This document shows, in pieces, positions 34,789 through 44,370 of a DNA stretch of 64,000 nt. A program made the position numbers and the translations under genes. Numbering within the stretch: the stretch's first letter is position 1; each line of letters starts with the position of its first letter. The notes beneath the pieces are model-generated. The model did not search any database and was not told the origin of the DNA. It saw only the letters and a program-made list of their open reading frames with translations. Source of the DNA: Spirochaetaceae bacterium (GTDB lineage Bacteria; Spirochaetota; Spirochaetia; SZUA-6; DRHE01); assembly GCA_020353535.1 (NCBI GenBank), contig CP070696.1, positions 3,575,346-3,639,345 on the forward strand, read 5' to 3'.

Positions 34789-35775
34789 TCAGCCAGACAC
34801 GAACATATAGTCTTTGATTTTATTTTTTTTAAGGATCACGATCACCCCCCGCAGGATCCCCTCCGAGTACTCACTGCCCGGATTGATACAGAGAGTCCTG
34901 CCGATTTTCTGGATCCCTCTGGACTCGTGAATATGCCCGTGCAATCCGAGCATCGGTTGGTACCTGTTGACGGCATCCAGGACCGCTTTGCTGCCGGCGG
35001 GAATGGTCTCATCCGTGGAGGGAACCAGTTTGTCACTCAGCTTGGGGGCCTGGTCGATCTGGGTGTCGTAGGGTGGTACGTGGAGATTGAAGATAGCGGT
35101 TTCCATGTTATCGATCTGTCCCGCCAATTCGTCTATCTTCGCCTCCAGGGTCTCTTCGGGGTACTCCCGCTCGGTATCCCACGGTGTTGGATTGGACCAG
35201 GAGAGGGTGATCATTTCGTGGTCTTTGACCATCACCTTCTTCAGGTCTGCGTTGACGATCAAGCTCGAACTGTCGATGACCGGATCCACCTCCATCAGGT
35301 CGTCGTTTCCCGCTGCCATATACACGTCGATCCCGCTGCCTTTTAGCCGCTCGTCCGCCAACTCCATCCAGCTCTGAAAACGTTCGACTACCAGCTTCCG
35401 AAAAAGGTCATCGATCCTGCCGGCAGACAGGGAAATCTTGGCAGCCCGCTCGTCGATCCGCCCTTCTATGGTCTTGCCCTCGGCTTTCAGCTCCTCCATC
35501 TCATCGGGATCGGTGAGGAAGTAATAGTTGCCCGAAGAGGCGATGACTTTTTTCAACTCCTCCAGTTCCCGTTCGCTGGCGGCGGTGCGGTTCTCGCCGA
35601 GGTAGGTACAGAGATAGGTACCGTTAGGCTGCTTTACGATCGGATTGATCATCTTGCCGCTCAGGTCGCCCATCAGGATGCCCGCGTCCACCTGATAGAT
35701 CTTGAGGGCGTTGAGGAACTTCCGGAAGCAAACCTCCGACCCGTGTACATCAGCAACATAAAAAAGCTTGGCCAT
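34789..35775 (-). CDS. Calcineurin-like metallophosphoesterase
   Basis: The 328-aa protein has the metallophosphoesterase metal motifs in order: VADVHGS (D9, H11), MGDLSG, AAGNDDLME, LHVPPYD and LGLHGHIHES. Enzymes of this fold hydrolyse phosphomono- or diesters with a two-metal centre. The position of a long helical insertion (about 60-130) between the second and third motifs is unusual, since most small members move straight on. It follows the amino-acid permease gene but is separated from it by a strong terminator, and it ends 22 nt before the nucleotidyltransferase-fold gene. Confidence 0.85.
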   Translation of the reverse strand: MAKLFYVADVHGSEVCFRKFLNALKIYQVDAGILMGDLSGKMINPIVKQPNGTYLCTYLGENRTAASERELEELKKVIASSGNYYFLTDPDEMEELKAEGKTIEGRIDERAAKISLSAGRIDDLFRKLVVERFQSWMELADERLKGSGIDVYMAAGNDDLMEVDPVIDSSSLIVNADLKKVMVKDHEMITLSWSNPTPWDTEREYPEETLEAKIDELAGQIDNMETAIFNLHVPPYDTQIDQAPKLSDKLVPSTDETIPAGSKAVLDAVNRYQPMLGLHGHIHESRGIQKIGRTLCINPGSEYSEGILRGVIVILKKNKIKDYMFVSG

Positions 35776-35794
35776 AGTATTTCGTTGTCCTTAT

Positions 35795-35841
35795 ATAAAA
35801 AAACGGGAGCCGCCGCCGTCATCTCCCGACAGGGCGGCTCC
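35795..35841 (-). terminator. Rho-independent terminator after the APC permease gene
   Basis: Read on the minus strand, GGAGCCGCC (35841-35833) pairs with GGCGGCTCC (35814-35806) around an 18-nt loop, followed by a run of seven T residues (the A run at 35797-35803 on the plus strand). It ends the permease transcript and separates it from the phosphoesterase gene. Confidence 0.8.
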
Positions 35842-35876
35842 GCTTCAGAATCGTCACATCGCGGCGAGTTTCGCCT

Positions 35877-37478
35877 CTACTCCGGCGGGATCTCCTTGAA
35901 GGCCAGGGTCACGTCAATACCTTCTTTCTTGCGAACACCCTTCCAGATGAAGTACCAGGCCAATCCCAGGATCCACACACCAATGTAGATCGCCGTCCAG
36001 TAAGTGTACATGAAGGCAAAGGCCTCGTTGATGTAGTAGGAGATCACCAGCAGCACGACCAGGGCCAGAGCCAGGAAGCCGGAAATCGTTGCTACGGGAA
36101 TACCGAGAAATCTCCAGTTCTTGTACGGCGAGGCGTCCCAGATGTGTTTCACCTTCCTGACGAAGGGGAATATCATACAGGCCACGGCGGTGAATCCGAA
36201 CACCGATACCAGCTGCAGTACCTCTACGGAGATCGATCCCAGGATCTCCGGATTGAAGGAGTACTGGGTCAGGGCGATCTGCGAAGCGATCAACATCACC
36301 AGCAGGAGTTTCACCGGCTGATTGAAGCGCGGAGAAATATCGGTGAACCAACGGGGGCCCAATCTGTCCAGGCCCCATGCGAAGGCTGCCCGGCTCCAGG
36401 CGATGTAGGAGAACACAACCCACAGCCAGTCCGCCACGATGAAGGACCCGGCCATGATGAATCCCAGGATCTTATTGAACTTGACCAGCATCGAGGCGAT
36501 GTTGATGTAGGTCGCCTCGAAGGGGAAGTTGTACCCCGCCAGTCCTTCTTCGCCGATCCAGGCGACGGCATGAATGCCGTCCCAACCAAGCATGCGCTGG
36601 TACGCCAGACCGACCCAGAGCAGAAAGGCGATACAGACAACGGCATTGAGAACCTGTGCCCGGAAGATGTTTTTTCTAGGGCTCTTCACCTCACCCCCAA
36701 TAAAGGTGATTATGTACCCGTATACCGCGATCCAGCTGATCGGCAGCATCAAACCGAGGGTGGAGCTCCAGTTCCAGCTCTCCGGTATCCCTCCCATCTC
36801 CTCGGTAACCGCAGCGATGGTAGCGTTCCAGTCGAGGGAGTTGAACTCCGCCGCATATCCGTTCCACACGGTTACGAATTTGTCGTGGGAGGTGGCGATT
36901 ATGATGCACCCGGCGATGGCCGCACCGACAAGGGACCAGGTCACGAAGACTTTCTGGATTTTGAAATAGCCCTTCATCCCGATCAGGGTCACCAGGAATG
37001 CCGAGACGTTAACGATGGAGGAGACCAGGTACAAACCCCAACCCTGGGTCAGACCGGATACGACCTCCGGATCGACGCCCAGGCAGCCCATCATGATCGG
37101 TATGCCAACTTCCCCTATCCAGGGCGCCAACACCCAGATCCAGGCCAGCATGACCATTCCGGCGTTGCAGAAACTCACCCCCAATCCGATCACCGGGTGG
37201 ATGATTCGGGAGTTGTACACGTAACTGCCCCCGCTTCGGGGCATGGAACCACCGAGTATCCCCCACACAAAAGCGAATCCAAAAACCACCAGCACCAACG
37301 TAATGACACAGGCAATGGTTAGGTTGGCACCGGGCAGCCAGGCGAATCCCGATAGGGTCAGCCAGATTGAGACCGGGATGGCATTGTTCATGATACCGAA
37401 GTAGGTGGTATCCAGCAGTCCCGCCTCCCGGGTCAGACCGCTTGCTTTTCGGGCAAACACTTCCACTTTGTCAGACAT
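35877..37478 (-). CDS. APC-superfamily amino acid permease
   Basis: The 533-aa polytopic protein has about 12-13 hydrophobic segments and APC-type motifs: NNAIPVSIWLTLSGFAW near the first helix, GGSMPRSGGSYVYNSR in the second, and FIGGEVKSPRKNIFRA in the sixth/seventh region. APC proteins import amino acids or amines by cation symport or exchange. A cation-rich ribosome region (GAGGAGGATCGT) precedes ATG 37478. The gene is alone in its unit. It lies just downstream of the aminotransferase remnant, which hints that a catabolic enzyme gene once accompanied it (inference). Confidence 0.9.
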   Translation of the reverse strand: MSDKVEVFARKASGLTREAGLLDTTYFGIMNNAIPVSIWLTLSGFAWLPGANLTIACVITLVLVVFGFAFVWGILGGSMPRSGGSYVYNSRIIHPVIGLGVSFCNAGMVMLAWIWVLAPWIGEVGIPIMMGCLGVDPEVVSGLTQGWGLYLVSSIVNVSAFLVTLIGMKGYFKIQKVFVTWSLVGAAIAGCIIIATSHDKFVTVWNGYAAEFNSLDWNATIAAVTEEMGGIPESWNWSSTLGLMLPISWIAVYGYIITFIGGEVKSPRKNIFRAQVLNAVVCIAFLLWVGLAYQRMLGWDGIHAVAWIGEEGLAGYNFPFEATYINIASMLVKFNKILGFIMAGSFIVADWLWVVFSYIAWSRAAFAWGLDRLGPRWFTDISPRFNQPVKLLLVMLIASQIALTQYSFNPEILGSISVEVLQLVSVFGFTAVACMIFPFVRKVKHIWDASPYKNWRFLGIPVATISGFLALALVVLLVISYYINEAFAFMYTYWTAIYIGVWILGLAWYFIWKGVRKKEGIDVTLAFKEIPPE

Positions 37479-37644
37479 ACGATCCTCCTCAGTCGCATTC
37501 AGTTGAAACGAACCTCTTTAATAACAATGGCCTAGTCGGTCCCTGCAACTAATCCATAGGCTCCTCCTCTTCAATTTTTATTCGTGTATTTTATAGTCTT
37601 GCGAGTGATTCCGCAATAAAACTTTTATCCGTGGTCCATGGCGG

Positions 37645-37674
37645 CACCCCTGAGCCGGGCACCCTTGAGCCAGG
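37645..37674. repeat. Two tandem 15-bp units
   Basis: CACCCCTGAGCCGGG is followed directly by CACCCTTGAGCCAGG (13 of 15 identical) and then CACCT. It lies at the 3' broken end of the aminotransferase remnant and may mark the deletion junction. Confidence 0.6.
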
Positions 37675-38013
37675 CACCTATACGTAGTCCCGTTTTTACC
37701 TCGTCCATGATCATGACGATGCCGTACTCATCGCAGAGCCTGCGGAGCGTATTCAAAAATCCATTGCCCGGCATGATCGAATCGGTATTGCCCATCAGAG
37801 GTTCCCCGAAAAAAGCAGGCGATGTCCCTCCAGTGTTTGCAGACCTTATTTTCCAACAGCTGCTCGTCGTTAAAAGGCAATACGTACACCAACTCCCCGA
37901 TCAGGTGGTGGATTCCGGAGCGGTGGACCAACCGGATCGGAGCCCGCTGGTATCCGGTTCCACATATCGGCGGATCGCAGTTCAACAGCGTGTACTCGCG
38001 AAAACCATACGAG
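37670..38013 (-). pseudogene. Frameshifted remnant of a class-III aminotransferase
   Basis: The interval 37479-38093 has no intact gene. On the minus strand, 38013 to about 37810 reads YGFREYTLLNCDPP, GYQRAPIRLVHRSGIHHLIG and NDEQLLENKV. After a single-base insertion in the C run at 37804-37807 the reading resumes in another frame with EPLMGNTDSIMPGNGF and GIVMIMDEVKTGLRIG. Both parts align without gaps to residues about 143-254 of the aminotransferase at 12897-14195. The catalytic Lys and both ends of the protein are missing. It is a partial, dead copy of a relative of that gene. Confidence 0.85.
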
Positions 38014-38093
38014 GGTATTGCAATCTCCTTTCAAGATAACGAATATTATAACCACGGTTCGGCAGCAACGAAAAAAAGGAGCAACAGTGACGT

Positions 38094-39011
38094 TCACTCG
38101 ATGTGGCGAAACCGGGCCCGGATCACCAAATAGCATCCGCTCAGAAGACATGCTCCCCCAACCAGTTGAATCCAGGTCAATCTTTCCCGGAAGAGGAAGA
38201 ACGAGGCCATCCCCACCAGCAGGGGAATGAGCAGGGCCAGGCTGGAGGACAGCGCCAGTCCAAGGATGCCCACCGAACGATAGTAGAGGGAGTGGCCGAT
38301 GCCCAGACCGATCAGGCCGGAGACCGCAAGAAACAGCCAAACACCGCTTGGTGCCCGGGGAACGGGAAATCCTCGGTAGGCGATCACGTAGGCTGCAAGA
38401 AAAAGCAGCGTCACGATGGTGAACACGGAGGAGAGGGCAAAGGTAGTGGAGACGCCGCTGATCCACTTTCGAATCAGCGCCCCGAGCAGGGCCCAGAACA
38501 ACGCCGACACCAGCACCACCACGATCCCCATGCTGAAGCGTACGGTACCGAAGCTGCTGCTGCCCACGATCGTCATGACCACACCGGCTATGGCCGCAAC
38601 TACCCCCACGACAAAAAGCGCACTCTTCAAGGTCGAGCGTTCGTCGGGAAACATCAGGGCGGCTAGGAACACGGAGAAGAGTATCAAAGATTGATTTACC
38701 AGAGTAGCCAGTCCGGGATAGAGCAGATAGATGGAGAGGGTAAAGGTGAATTGAAAGCCGAAGTTTGCCAGTGCGATCAGCAGTATTTTAGGCCAAAGAG
38801 CGAGCAGCTGCGGCAGCTCGCTCCTGAGCCTGCCCGTGCCTACGGATACAACAGTAAAGCTCCACAGCACGATCAGGGCCGTTGCATAACGGAACAGGGA
38901 CTGGAACAACACGGTGTAGTAGCTGCTCACGAATCGAATCGCCAGAGGCACAAACGCCCAACAGAGCACGGCTCCGAGGTTCATGAGCAGGGCTTTGGTC
39001 TTTGCCGGCAT
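38094..39011 (-). CDS. EamA/DMT-family transporter (RhaT-like permease)
   Basis: The 305-aa protein has ten hydrophobic segments in two homologous halves, as expected for EamA-type drug/metabolite transporters: NLGAVLCWAFVPLAIRFV opens the first half and VVVLVSALFWALLGALIRKW the second. The family usually exports amino acids or other small metabolites. The start at ATG 39011 is preferred to a TTG three codons earlier. Shine-Dalgarno complementarity is weak. The gene is probably monocistronic, and the aminotransferase remnant lies just downstream. Confidence 0.85.
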   Translation of the reverse strand: MPAKTKALLMNLGAVLCWAFVPLAIRFVSSYYTVLFQSLFRYATALIVLWSFTVVSVGTGRLRSELPQLLALWPKILLIALANFGFQFTFTLSIYLLYPGLATLVNQSLILFSVFLAALMFPDERSTLKSALFVVGVVAAIAGVVMTIVGSSSFGTVRFSMGIVVVLVSALFWALLGALIRKWISGVSTTFALSSVFTIVTLLFLAAYVIAYRGFPVPRAPSGVWLFLAVSGLIGLGIGHSLYYRSVGILGLALSSSLALLIPLLVGMASFFLFRERLTWIQLVGGACLLSGCYLVIRARFRHIE

Positions 39012-39032
39012 AACTCGCAAAAATCTCGATCT

Positions 39033-39057
39033 TGGGATTATAGCCTGGGATTATAGC
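39033..39057. repeat. Direct repeat of TGGGATTATAGC
   Basis: The 12-mer occurs at 39033-39044 and 39046-39057 with one base between. It lies 22 nt upstream of the EamA gene start, in a 211-nt gap without genes. It could be a promoter or operator of that gene; nothing else supports this. Confidence 0.5.
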
Positions 39058-39222
39058 GGTTCCTTACCCGCATTCCTACTGCTCTTTCCACTGCCCTTCA
39101 TTCCGCTGTTCACCAGCCAACAACGCAGTGGAGAAAGATCCTTTGCCTCAGCCAACGCCCGAGCCCCCTATTGCCTTCTCCGATATGCGTGCCCTTGTCT
39201 TGAGAGCGAGCGGGCTGGTATC

Positions 39223-39498
39223 ATGACAGAGATGGCGCAATCCGGGGAACATGAACAGCTGAGGCGACTTCGAGAGGGCTGGGAAGAGGTGGAAGCCGAG
39301 GAGACTCGCTTACTGCGGGAAATGACGATCGAGGAAAGTTTCCAGCAACTCCTCTCGCTTCAGAGTGATTTTGAACCTCAGTTACAACGCACAGAGTCAC
39401 TGTTCCGCGCCGACCGCCTCGCCTACCTGGAAGATCTACAAAACAAGCTGGGCAGGTTGGAAGAGTGGAAGAAGAAACGGCGTGGCCGCTCTATTTGA
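39223..39498 (+). CDS. Small charged helical protein, possible antitoxin/partner of the nucleotidyltransferase
   Basis: The 91-aa protein is rich in Glu, Arg and Leu and looks wholly helical (EQLRRLREGWEEVEAEE, LEDLQNKLGRLEEWKKKRRG). No family is recognised. The start may be ATG 39223 or ATG 39232; neither has a clear ribosome site. Its last 17 nt overlap the next gene, which encodes a nucleotidyltransferase-fold protein. This small-partner-first arrangement is typical of toxin-antitoxin pairs of the MNT/AbiE kind, but that is inference. Confidence 0.6.
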   Translation: MTEMAQSGEHEQLRRLREGWEEVEAEETRLLREMTIEESFQQLLSLQSDFEPQLQRTESLFRADRLAYLEDLQNKLGRLEEWKKKRRGRSI

Positions 39499-40042
39499 AT
39501 CCATAGTTACAATACAGGGGCTCCTGAAACGTGAGAGGATCCGTTCTGCGGTGATTGGCGGTATTGCTGTGGGTGTGTGGGGCGAGCCGCGGGTCACCCG
39601 CGATGTAGATTTGAAAATCCTCCTGGGTCGCGACGATGCGCCCCGTCTTTTGGACATTCTCAAGTCCGATTACACGGCGCTGCAGTCCGATCCTGTGCAA
39701 GCTCTCACGCGCACAGGAATCCTGCTCGTAAGGGATCAACTGGGAACGCGCATCGATTTACTTCTGTCGGACACCAAGTTCGACCGGGACGTTGTTAAAC
39801 GTGCCGTACCTGTAGAACTTGAACAGGGCACAACGGTTGCGATTTGCCGGCCGGAAGATCTTATTATTTACAAACTCATTTCCACCCGCCTGAGAGATCG
39901 TGAAGATGCGGCCGGCGTGATTCTTCGTCAAGGAAAAAAGTTGGACGATCGGTACGTCCTGAATTGGCTCAAGGAGTTCGAACAGGCGTTGGATGACTCG
40001 ACGCTGGTCGATGAGTTTCAAAAGCTGCAGCGCCGAGCTTGA
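39482..40042 (+). CDS. Nucleotidyltransferase-fold protein (DUF6036/AbiEii-like)
   Basis: The 186-aa protein has the fold's first strands, SAVIGGIAVGVWGEPRVTRDVDLKILL, shortened to its core GGIAVG-x6-TRDVDL, where the two Asp are the presumed metal ligands. A later RIDLLLSDTKFD carries the third acidic position, and PEDLIIYKLIS begins the helical part. Such proteins occur as the enzyme half of nucleotidyltransferase toxin-antitoxin systems. The start is probably GTG 39482, overlapping the small partner gene by 17 nt. It precedes the deaminase gene by 22 nt. Confidence 0.7.
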   Translation: MAALFESIVTIQGLLKRERIRSAVIGGIAVGVWGEPRVTRDVDLKILLGRDDAPRLLDILKSDYTALQSDPVQALTRTGILLVRDQLGTRIDLLLSDTKFDRDVVKRAVPVELEQGTTVAICRPEDLIIYKLISTRLRDREDAAGVILRQGKKLDDRYVLNWLKEFEQALDDSTLVDEFQKLQRRA

Positions 40043-40064
40043 TGTCCTGCTACGGGGGTTCATA

Positions 40065-41348
40065 GTGGATCTGATCATCAGGAGAGCAAGGCTACGGCAT
40101 CGAGAGAATCTGGTCGATGTCGGAGTAAAATCGGGCCGAATCATCACCATCGCCCCGAGCGTCGCTGAGAAGGGGGCTGTGGAAATCGACGCCGGGGGCA
40201 ATCTGGTCTCCCCGCCCTTCTGCGATCCGCACGTTCATCTGGATGCCGTACTGAGTGTCGGCGATCCCCGCTACAACCAGTCGGGAACCCTTCTGGAAGG
40301 GATCGCGATCTGGAGTGAGCGCAAGCCCACACTGACCAAGGAGCTGATCAGGGCAAACGCCCTGGAAGCGATCAAGTGGGAGGTCGCCCAGGGATGCCTG
40401 AAGATCCGAACCCACGCCGATGTGTTCGCTCCCGAGCTCATCGCCGTGGAGGCTCTACTGGAGCTCAAAGGGGATCTCAAGGATGAGGTCGATATCCAGG
40501 TGGTAGCATTCCCCCAAGACGGGATCTACGCCGCCCCTCATGGGGAGAAGTTGATGGAAGAGGCCCTGCGCATGGGTGCAGATGTGGTCGGGGGGATTCC
40601 CCACAACGAGCTGACCCGGGAGGACGGCATCCGGGACCTGGAGTACGCCTTCTCACTTGCCGAGAAATATGAGAAGCCGATCGATGTGCACTGCGATGAA
40701 ACCGGGGATGAACAGTCCCGTTTTATCGAGGTGCTGGCCAAGCTGGCGATCGAGCGGGGATTCGAGGGCCGGGTGGCGGCCAGTCATGCCACAGCCATGC
40801 ACAACTACAACAACGACTACGCCTTCAAGCTGATCGGGATCCTGCAAAGGGCTGGAATCCACGTTATTACCAATCCCTTCGACAACGCTGTCCTGCAAAA
40901 CCGCTTTGACGGTTATCCTAGGCGCCGCGGCCACACCCGGGTCGACGAGCTGCTGGCGCGGGGAGTGAACGTAGCGATCGGTCACGACTCGATCATGGAT
41001 CCCTGGTATCCACTCGGTAGGGGGAGCATGCTCCAGGCTGCCAACCTCCTGCTGCATACCGCCCATATGAGCGGCTACGCCCAAATCTCCCAGCTCTACG
41101 ATATGATTACCGTGAACTCCGCCAGGACACTGGGAGTAGCAGGGGAGTACCAGATTGCCGAGGGAAATACGGCGGATCTGATCGTGGTAAATGCCTCTTC
41201 AGAAATGGAAGCCATCCGCCTGCTGCCCGAGTGCCTCTGGGTGATCCGCAGGGGAAAGGTGCTTGCCACGACGAGTCCAGCCCGCAGCCGGGTGGAACTG
41301 GGTGACACCGCAGAGGATATCGATTTCAAACGAGGGGAGACACAATGA
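40065..41348 (+). CDS. Cytosine-deaminase-like amidohydrolase
   Basis: The 427-aa protein has the metal-site pattern of the cytosine deaminase/isoguanine deaminase subgroup of amidohydrolases: PHVHLDAV, a central HCDETGDEQ, SHATAMHNYN and the catalytic Asp in IGHDSIMDPW. It hydrolyses an amino group from a (deoxy)pyrimidine, triazine or similar ring. The likely start is GTG 40065, preceded by CGGGGGTTCATA; upstream in-frame codons overlap the nucleotidyltransferase gene. It overlaps the molybdenum hydroxylase gene by 4 nt, so the two enzymes probably act in one heterocycle catabolic route. Confidence 0.88.
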   Translation: MDLIIRRARLRHRENLVDVGVKSGRIITIAPSVAEKGAVEIDAGGNLVSPPFCDPHVHLDAVLSVGDPRYNQSGTLLEGIAIWSERKPTLTKELIRANALEAIKWEVAQGCLKIRTHADVFAPELIAVEALLELKGDLKDEVDIQVVAFPQDGIYAAPHGEKLMEEALRMGADVVGGIPHNELTREDGIRDLEYAFSLAEKYEKPIDVHCDETGDEQSRFIEVLAKLAIERGFEGRVAASHATAMHNYNNDYAFKLIGILQRAGIHVITNPFDNAVLQNRFDGYPRRRGHTRVDELLARGVNVAIGHDSIMDPWYPLGRGSMLQAANLLLHTAHMSGYAQISQLYDMITVNSARTLGVAGEYQIAEGNTADLIVVNASSEMEAIRLLPECLWVIRRGKVLATTSPARSRVELGDTAEDIDFKRGETQ

Positions 41349-44131
41349 GCGGGCAGATCGCGGTTGAATTGACGGTCAACGGTATTCGAACAACGGCGCG
41401 GGTGAAGCCTGACACCACCCTTCTTCAGTACCTGCGCAGCGAGCTGGGACTTACCGGCACGAAAAACGGCTGCTCCAAAGGTCACTGCGGAACCTGCACC
41501 TTGGTCCTGAATGACGAGGCAATCCGCTCCTGCACGGTGCGGATGGATTCCCACCAGTTGCAGGGAGCGCGGGTCGAAACTATCGAAGGGCTGGCTCCGG
41601 AGGGCAAGCTCCATGCTCTCCAGGCCTCCTTCGTCGAGGAGGGAGCTGTTCAGTGCGGGTTCTGCACGCCGGGAATGATCATGAGTGCCAAAGCTCTTCT
41701 GGCGAAGAATCCCGATCCAGGCGACGGGGAAATTCGAAGATGGCTGAGCCGGCACCGTAACATCTGCCGCTGCACGGGATACGCCCCGATCGTGCGGGCC
41801 ATTCAAAAGGCCTGCCAACGTATAGCCGCAGGACAGAGCGTCGTCGAAATAGCCGCCCTGCTGTCAGGGGAAAAGGCGGATACGCCCCGACTGCGCAAGG
41901 ATGCAATCGACCAGGTCCGGGGCCTAACCTCCTACTCCGACGATCTCAAGGGGGAGGGCATGCTCTATGGCAAGATCCTGTGGAGTGCACATGCCCACGC
42001 GGATATCTGCGGCATCGACTGCGAACAAGCCCGCGCGATGAAAGGTGTTGCGGCTGTGCTAACGGCGGAGGACATTCCGGGGGAAAACATCGCCGGAATC
42101 CTGCAGCTCGACCAACCGGCGATCGCCCGGGACAGGGTCCGCTTCATCGGAGATCCGGTGGCGGCGGTATTCGCCGAAACCCCTGAAGCCGCCGAAGCGG
42201 CAGTGGGAAAGATCGGAGTGGAGTATCGGGTGCTGGAGGCTGTATTTTCACCGGAACAAGCTGCCCGGAAGGCCGCCCCGAAGATTCACAAGAAGGGGAA
42301 TCTGCTCCACGAAGCCCGGATCGCGCGGGGAGATGTCCGCAAAGCCTTCCAGAGGTGCTCGGTCATCGTCGACCACGCTTTCAGCACCCCCGCCATCGAA
42401 CATGCCTTCCTCGAGCCGGAGGCGGGAATAGGCATTCCCAATCCGGACGGCGGGGTGACGCTGAAGATGGGAACCCAGTGCGCCTTCGACGACCGCAGCC
42501 AGCTGGCCCGAATCCTGGCACTTCCGGAGGATAAGATCCGCGTCATCCAACAACCCATGGGCGGGGCTTTCGGCGCCAAGGAGGATATCCTGATCTACCA
42601 GTTTCTGGCCCTCGGTGCGCTGAAGTGCAAACGGCCGGTCAAGATCACCCTCAGCCGGGAGGAATCCCTGCGTACCCATCCCAAGAGGCATCCGGCTGTC
42701 ATGCACTACCGGGTCGGCGCCGACGCAGAGGGAAAACTGGTAGCCGTGGAGGCGGAAATCACGCTGGACGGCGGCGCTTATGCCTCCTTGAGTGTGGATG
42801 TTCTGGAGAACTGTCTGGTCTTCGGCTGCGGACCCTACCACGTACCCGAGGTCGAGATGGTCGGCCGGGTATGGTACACCAACCGCGTACCCTCCGGAGC
42901 CATGCGTGGATTCGGAGTGATGCAGGTCGCCTTTGCCTTTGAAAGCTGCCTCGATGAAATCGCCCGGCGTTTGGAGATCGATCCCTTCGAGATCCGGGAG
43001 CGCAACGCCCTCACTTCCGGTCTGCCCACCATCGCCGATCACGTGCTGGAAGATGGTGTTCCAGGTATCAAAGAGACGATCCGGGCGGCTCGAGAGGCCT
43101 TCCGTAGTCTGAAGATGCCCAAAGCAGGAGCGGGCAAACGGATCGGTGTTGGGGTGGCTGCAGCCGTGAAAAATATCGGCTTCGGCCACGGTGCGGAGGA
43201 GAGCGCCGCCGCGGTCGTCGAACTCGATGCCCGCGGCCGGTTGGCTATTTTGGCCAGCCAGCACGAGTACGGACAGGGATCGCGGGCCGGGCTGGTTCGT
43301 CTGGCCGCCGAAAGCCTGGATATTGCGGCCGGACAGGTCGAGATCAGCTGGACCGATACCGCCCGAACCCCTCCGACCGGACCGACAACAGCCTCCAGGC
43401 AGACATTCATGACCGGGAATGCTCTGGTAGAAGCATGCAGACAGCTGAAAGCGGATCTTGCCGCCGGGCTCGAGGTCAAGCTGCAGCGGTCGGTGCAATC
43501 TCATAACCTCCACATCGATGGAGCAAACCTTGTTGACCGCGGATCCGGCACAGAGCTTCCCCTGTCCGATCTGATCGACGGTCCTGAGGGTAAAATTCGG
43601 AAGGAGTACCGCTATCACGCCTCCTCCACGGCACCTCTGTTGGAGGGGGAATCGAGTCACTGGGGAGGGAATGACTTCATCTCCCGCAGGACCCACTGGT
43701 GCTACACTTACGGAACCCACGTGGCCGTTGTCGAGGTTGACGAAAGCAGCGGAGAGGTGCAGGTACTGACGATCATTGCGGCCCACGATGTGGGCAGGAT
43801 CGTGAACAGCGGGGCGGTGAGGGGTCAGGTCGAGGGGGGTGTGATGATGGGTGTGGGCTACGCACTGTCCGAACAGTTTCAGGTCGAGAGGGGCATCAAC
43901 CTTACAGACGATCTGCTCAAGTGCGGCCTTCCAACCGCGGACCGAACACCGGAGATCCTGCCGGTGTTTGTGGAAGTACCCCACCCGGAAGGACCTCTGG
44001 GCCTCAAGGGTCTGGCCGAGGGACCCTCCCTGCCGACCGCACCGGCTATCTGCAACGCCATCTACGACGCGGTGGGGGTGCGCATCTACGACCTGCCGGC
44101 CCTGCCGGAAAAGCTCAAGGCCGCGCTTTAA
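41345..44131 (+). CDS. Fused [2Fe-2S]-molybdopterin hydroxylase (xanthine dehydrogenase/aldehyde oxidoreductase family)
   Basis: The 928-aa protein joins the iron-sulfur and molybdenum subunits of the xanthine oxidase family and lacks the FAD domain, as in Desulfovibrio Mop-type enzymes. The plant-type cluster has C43, C48, C51 and C63, and the second cluster has C104, C107, C141 and C143 (CRCTGY). Molybdopterin contacts include [10 protein letters not shown] and GAMRGFG; the catalytic Glu is in [17 protein letters not shown]. It hydroxylates an aromatic heterocycle or aldehyde and must pass electrons to a separate acceptor. It overlaps the deaminase gene, which points to purine/pyrimidine-type substrates. 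No gene for cofactor insertion (XdhC-type) is in the window. Confidence 0.93.
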   Translation: MSGQIAVELTVNGIRTTARVKPDTTLLQYLRSELGLTGTKNGCSKGHCGTCTLVLNDEAIRSCTVRMDSHQLQGARVETIEGLAPEGKLHALQASFVEEGAVQCGFCTPGMIMSAKALLAKNPDPGDGEIRRWLSRHRNICRCTGYAPIVRAIQKACQRIAAGQSVVEIAALLSGEKADTPRLRKDAIDQVRGLTSYSDDLKGEGMLYGKILWSAHAHADICGIDCEQARAMKGVAAVLTAEDIPGENIAGILQLDQPAIARDRVRFIGDPVAAVFAETPEAAEAAVGKIGVEYRVLEAVFSPEQAARKAAPKIHKKGNLLHEARIARGDVRKAFQRCSVIVDHAFSTPAIEHAFLEPEAGIGIPNPDGGVTLKMGTQCAFDDRSQLARILALPEDKIRVIQQPMGGAFGAKEDILIYQFLALGALKCKRPVKITLSREESLRTHPKRHPAVMHYRVGADAEGKLVAVEAEITLDGGAYASLSVDVLENCLVFGCGPYHVPEVEMVGRVWYTNRVPSGAMRGFGVMQVAFAFESCLDEIARRLEIDPFEIRERNALTSGLPTIADHVLEDGVPGIKETIRAAREAFRSLKMPKAGAGKRIGVGVAAAVKNIGFGHGAEESAAAVVELDARGRLAILASQHEYGQGSRAGLVRLAAESLDIAAGQVEISWTDTARTPPTGPTTASRQTFMTGNALVEACRQLKADLAAGLEVKLQRSVQSHNLHIDGANLVDRGSGTELPLSDLIDGPEGKIRKEYRYHASSTAPLLEGESSHWGGNDFISRRTHWCYTYGTHVAVVEVDESSGEVQVLTIIAAHDVGRIVNSGAVRGQVEGGVMMGVGYALSEQFQVERGINLTDDLLKCGLPTADRTPEILPVFVEVPHPEGPLGLKGLAEGPSLPTAPAICNAIYDAVGVRIYDLPALPEKLKAAL

Positions 44132-44370
44132 CCATCAACAAACGTCCTGCCCCTGTTAGCGTACCCTACCACGTAACTATATACCAAGTAGACAATTACA
44201 AGCAGGTGCATTTCCGGAACACGGACAAGAGCTGATCGGCATAGCAAGGATTCCCCGATTCCTGATTAGCCGTTAATTCCTTATATAGTAGCAAGTTACA
44301 AGTTGCATCCATTATGGCACATTCCTTGCATTTCCACAGACAACAACTGATCTGTTTTCGGAGGTGTAAC

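Noticed and set aside
36144..37322. A 392-codon open frame on the plus strand
   Set aside because: Antisense to the APC permease; composition (very Asp/His/Gln-rich) is that of a shadow frame.
37638..38039. A 133-codon plus-strand open frame as a hypothetical gene
   Set aside because: It is antisense to the aminotransferase remnant, and the same antisense pattern is seen opposite the intact aminotransferase.
42248..43984. A 578-codon open frame on the minus strand
   Set aside because: It is exactly antisense to the molybdenum hydroxylase gene, whose motifs are unmistakable; no recognisable domain in the antisense product.
44132..44370. 239-nt gap before the membrane-anchored M20 gene
   Set aside because: AT-rich stretches suggest a promoter, but no convincing hexamer pair, riboswitch fold or motif copy could be supported.
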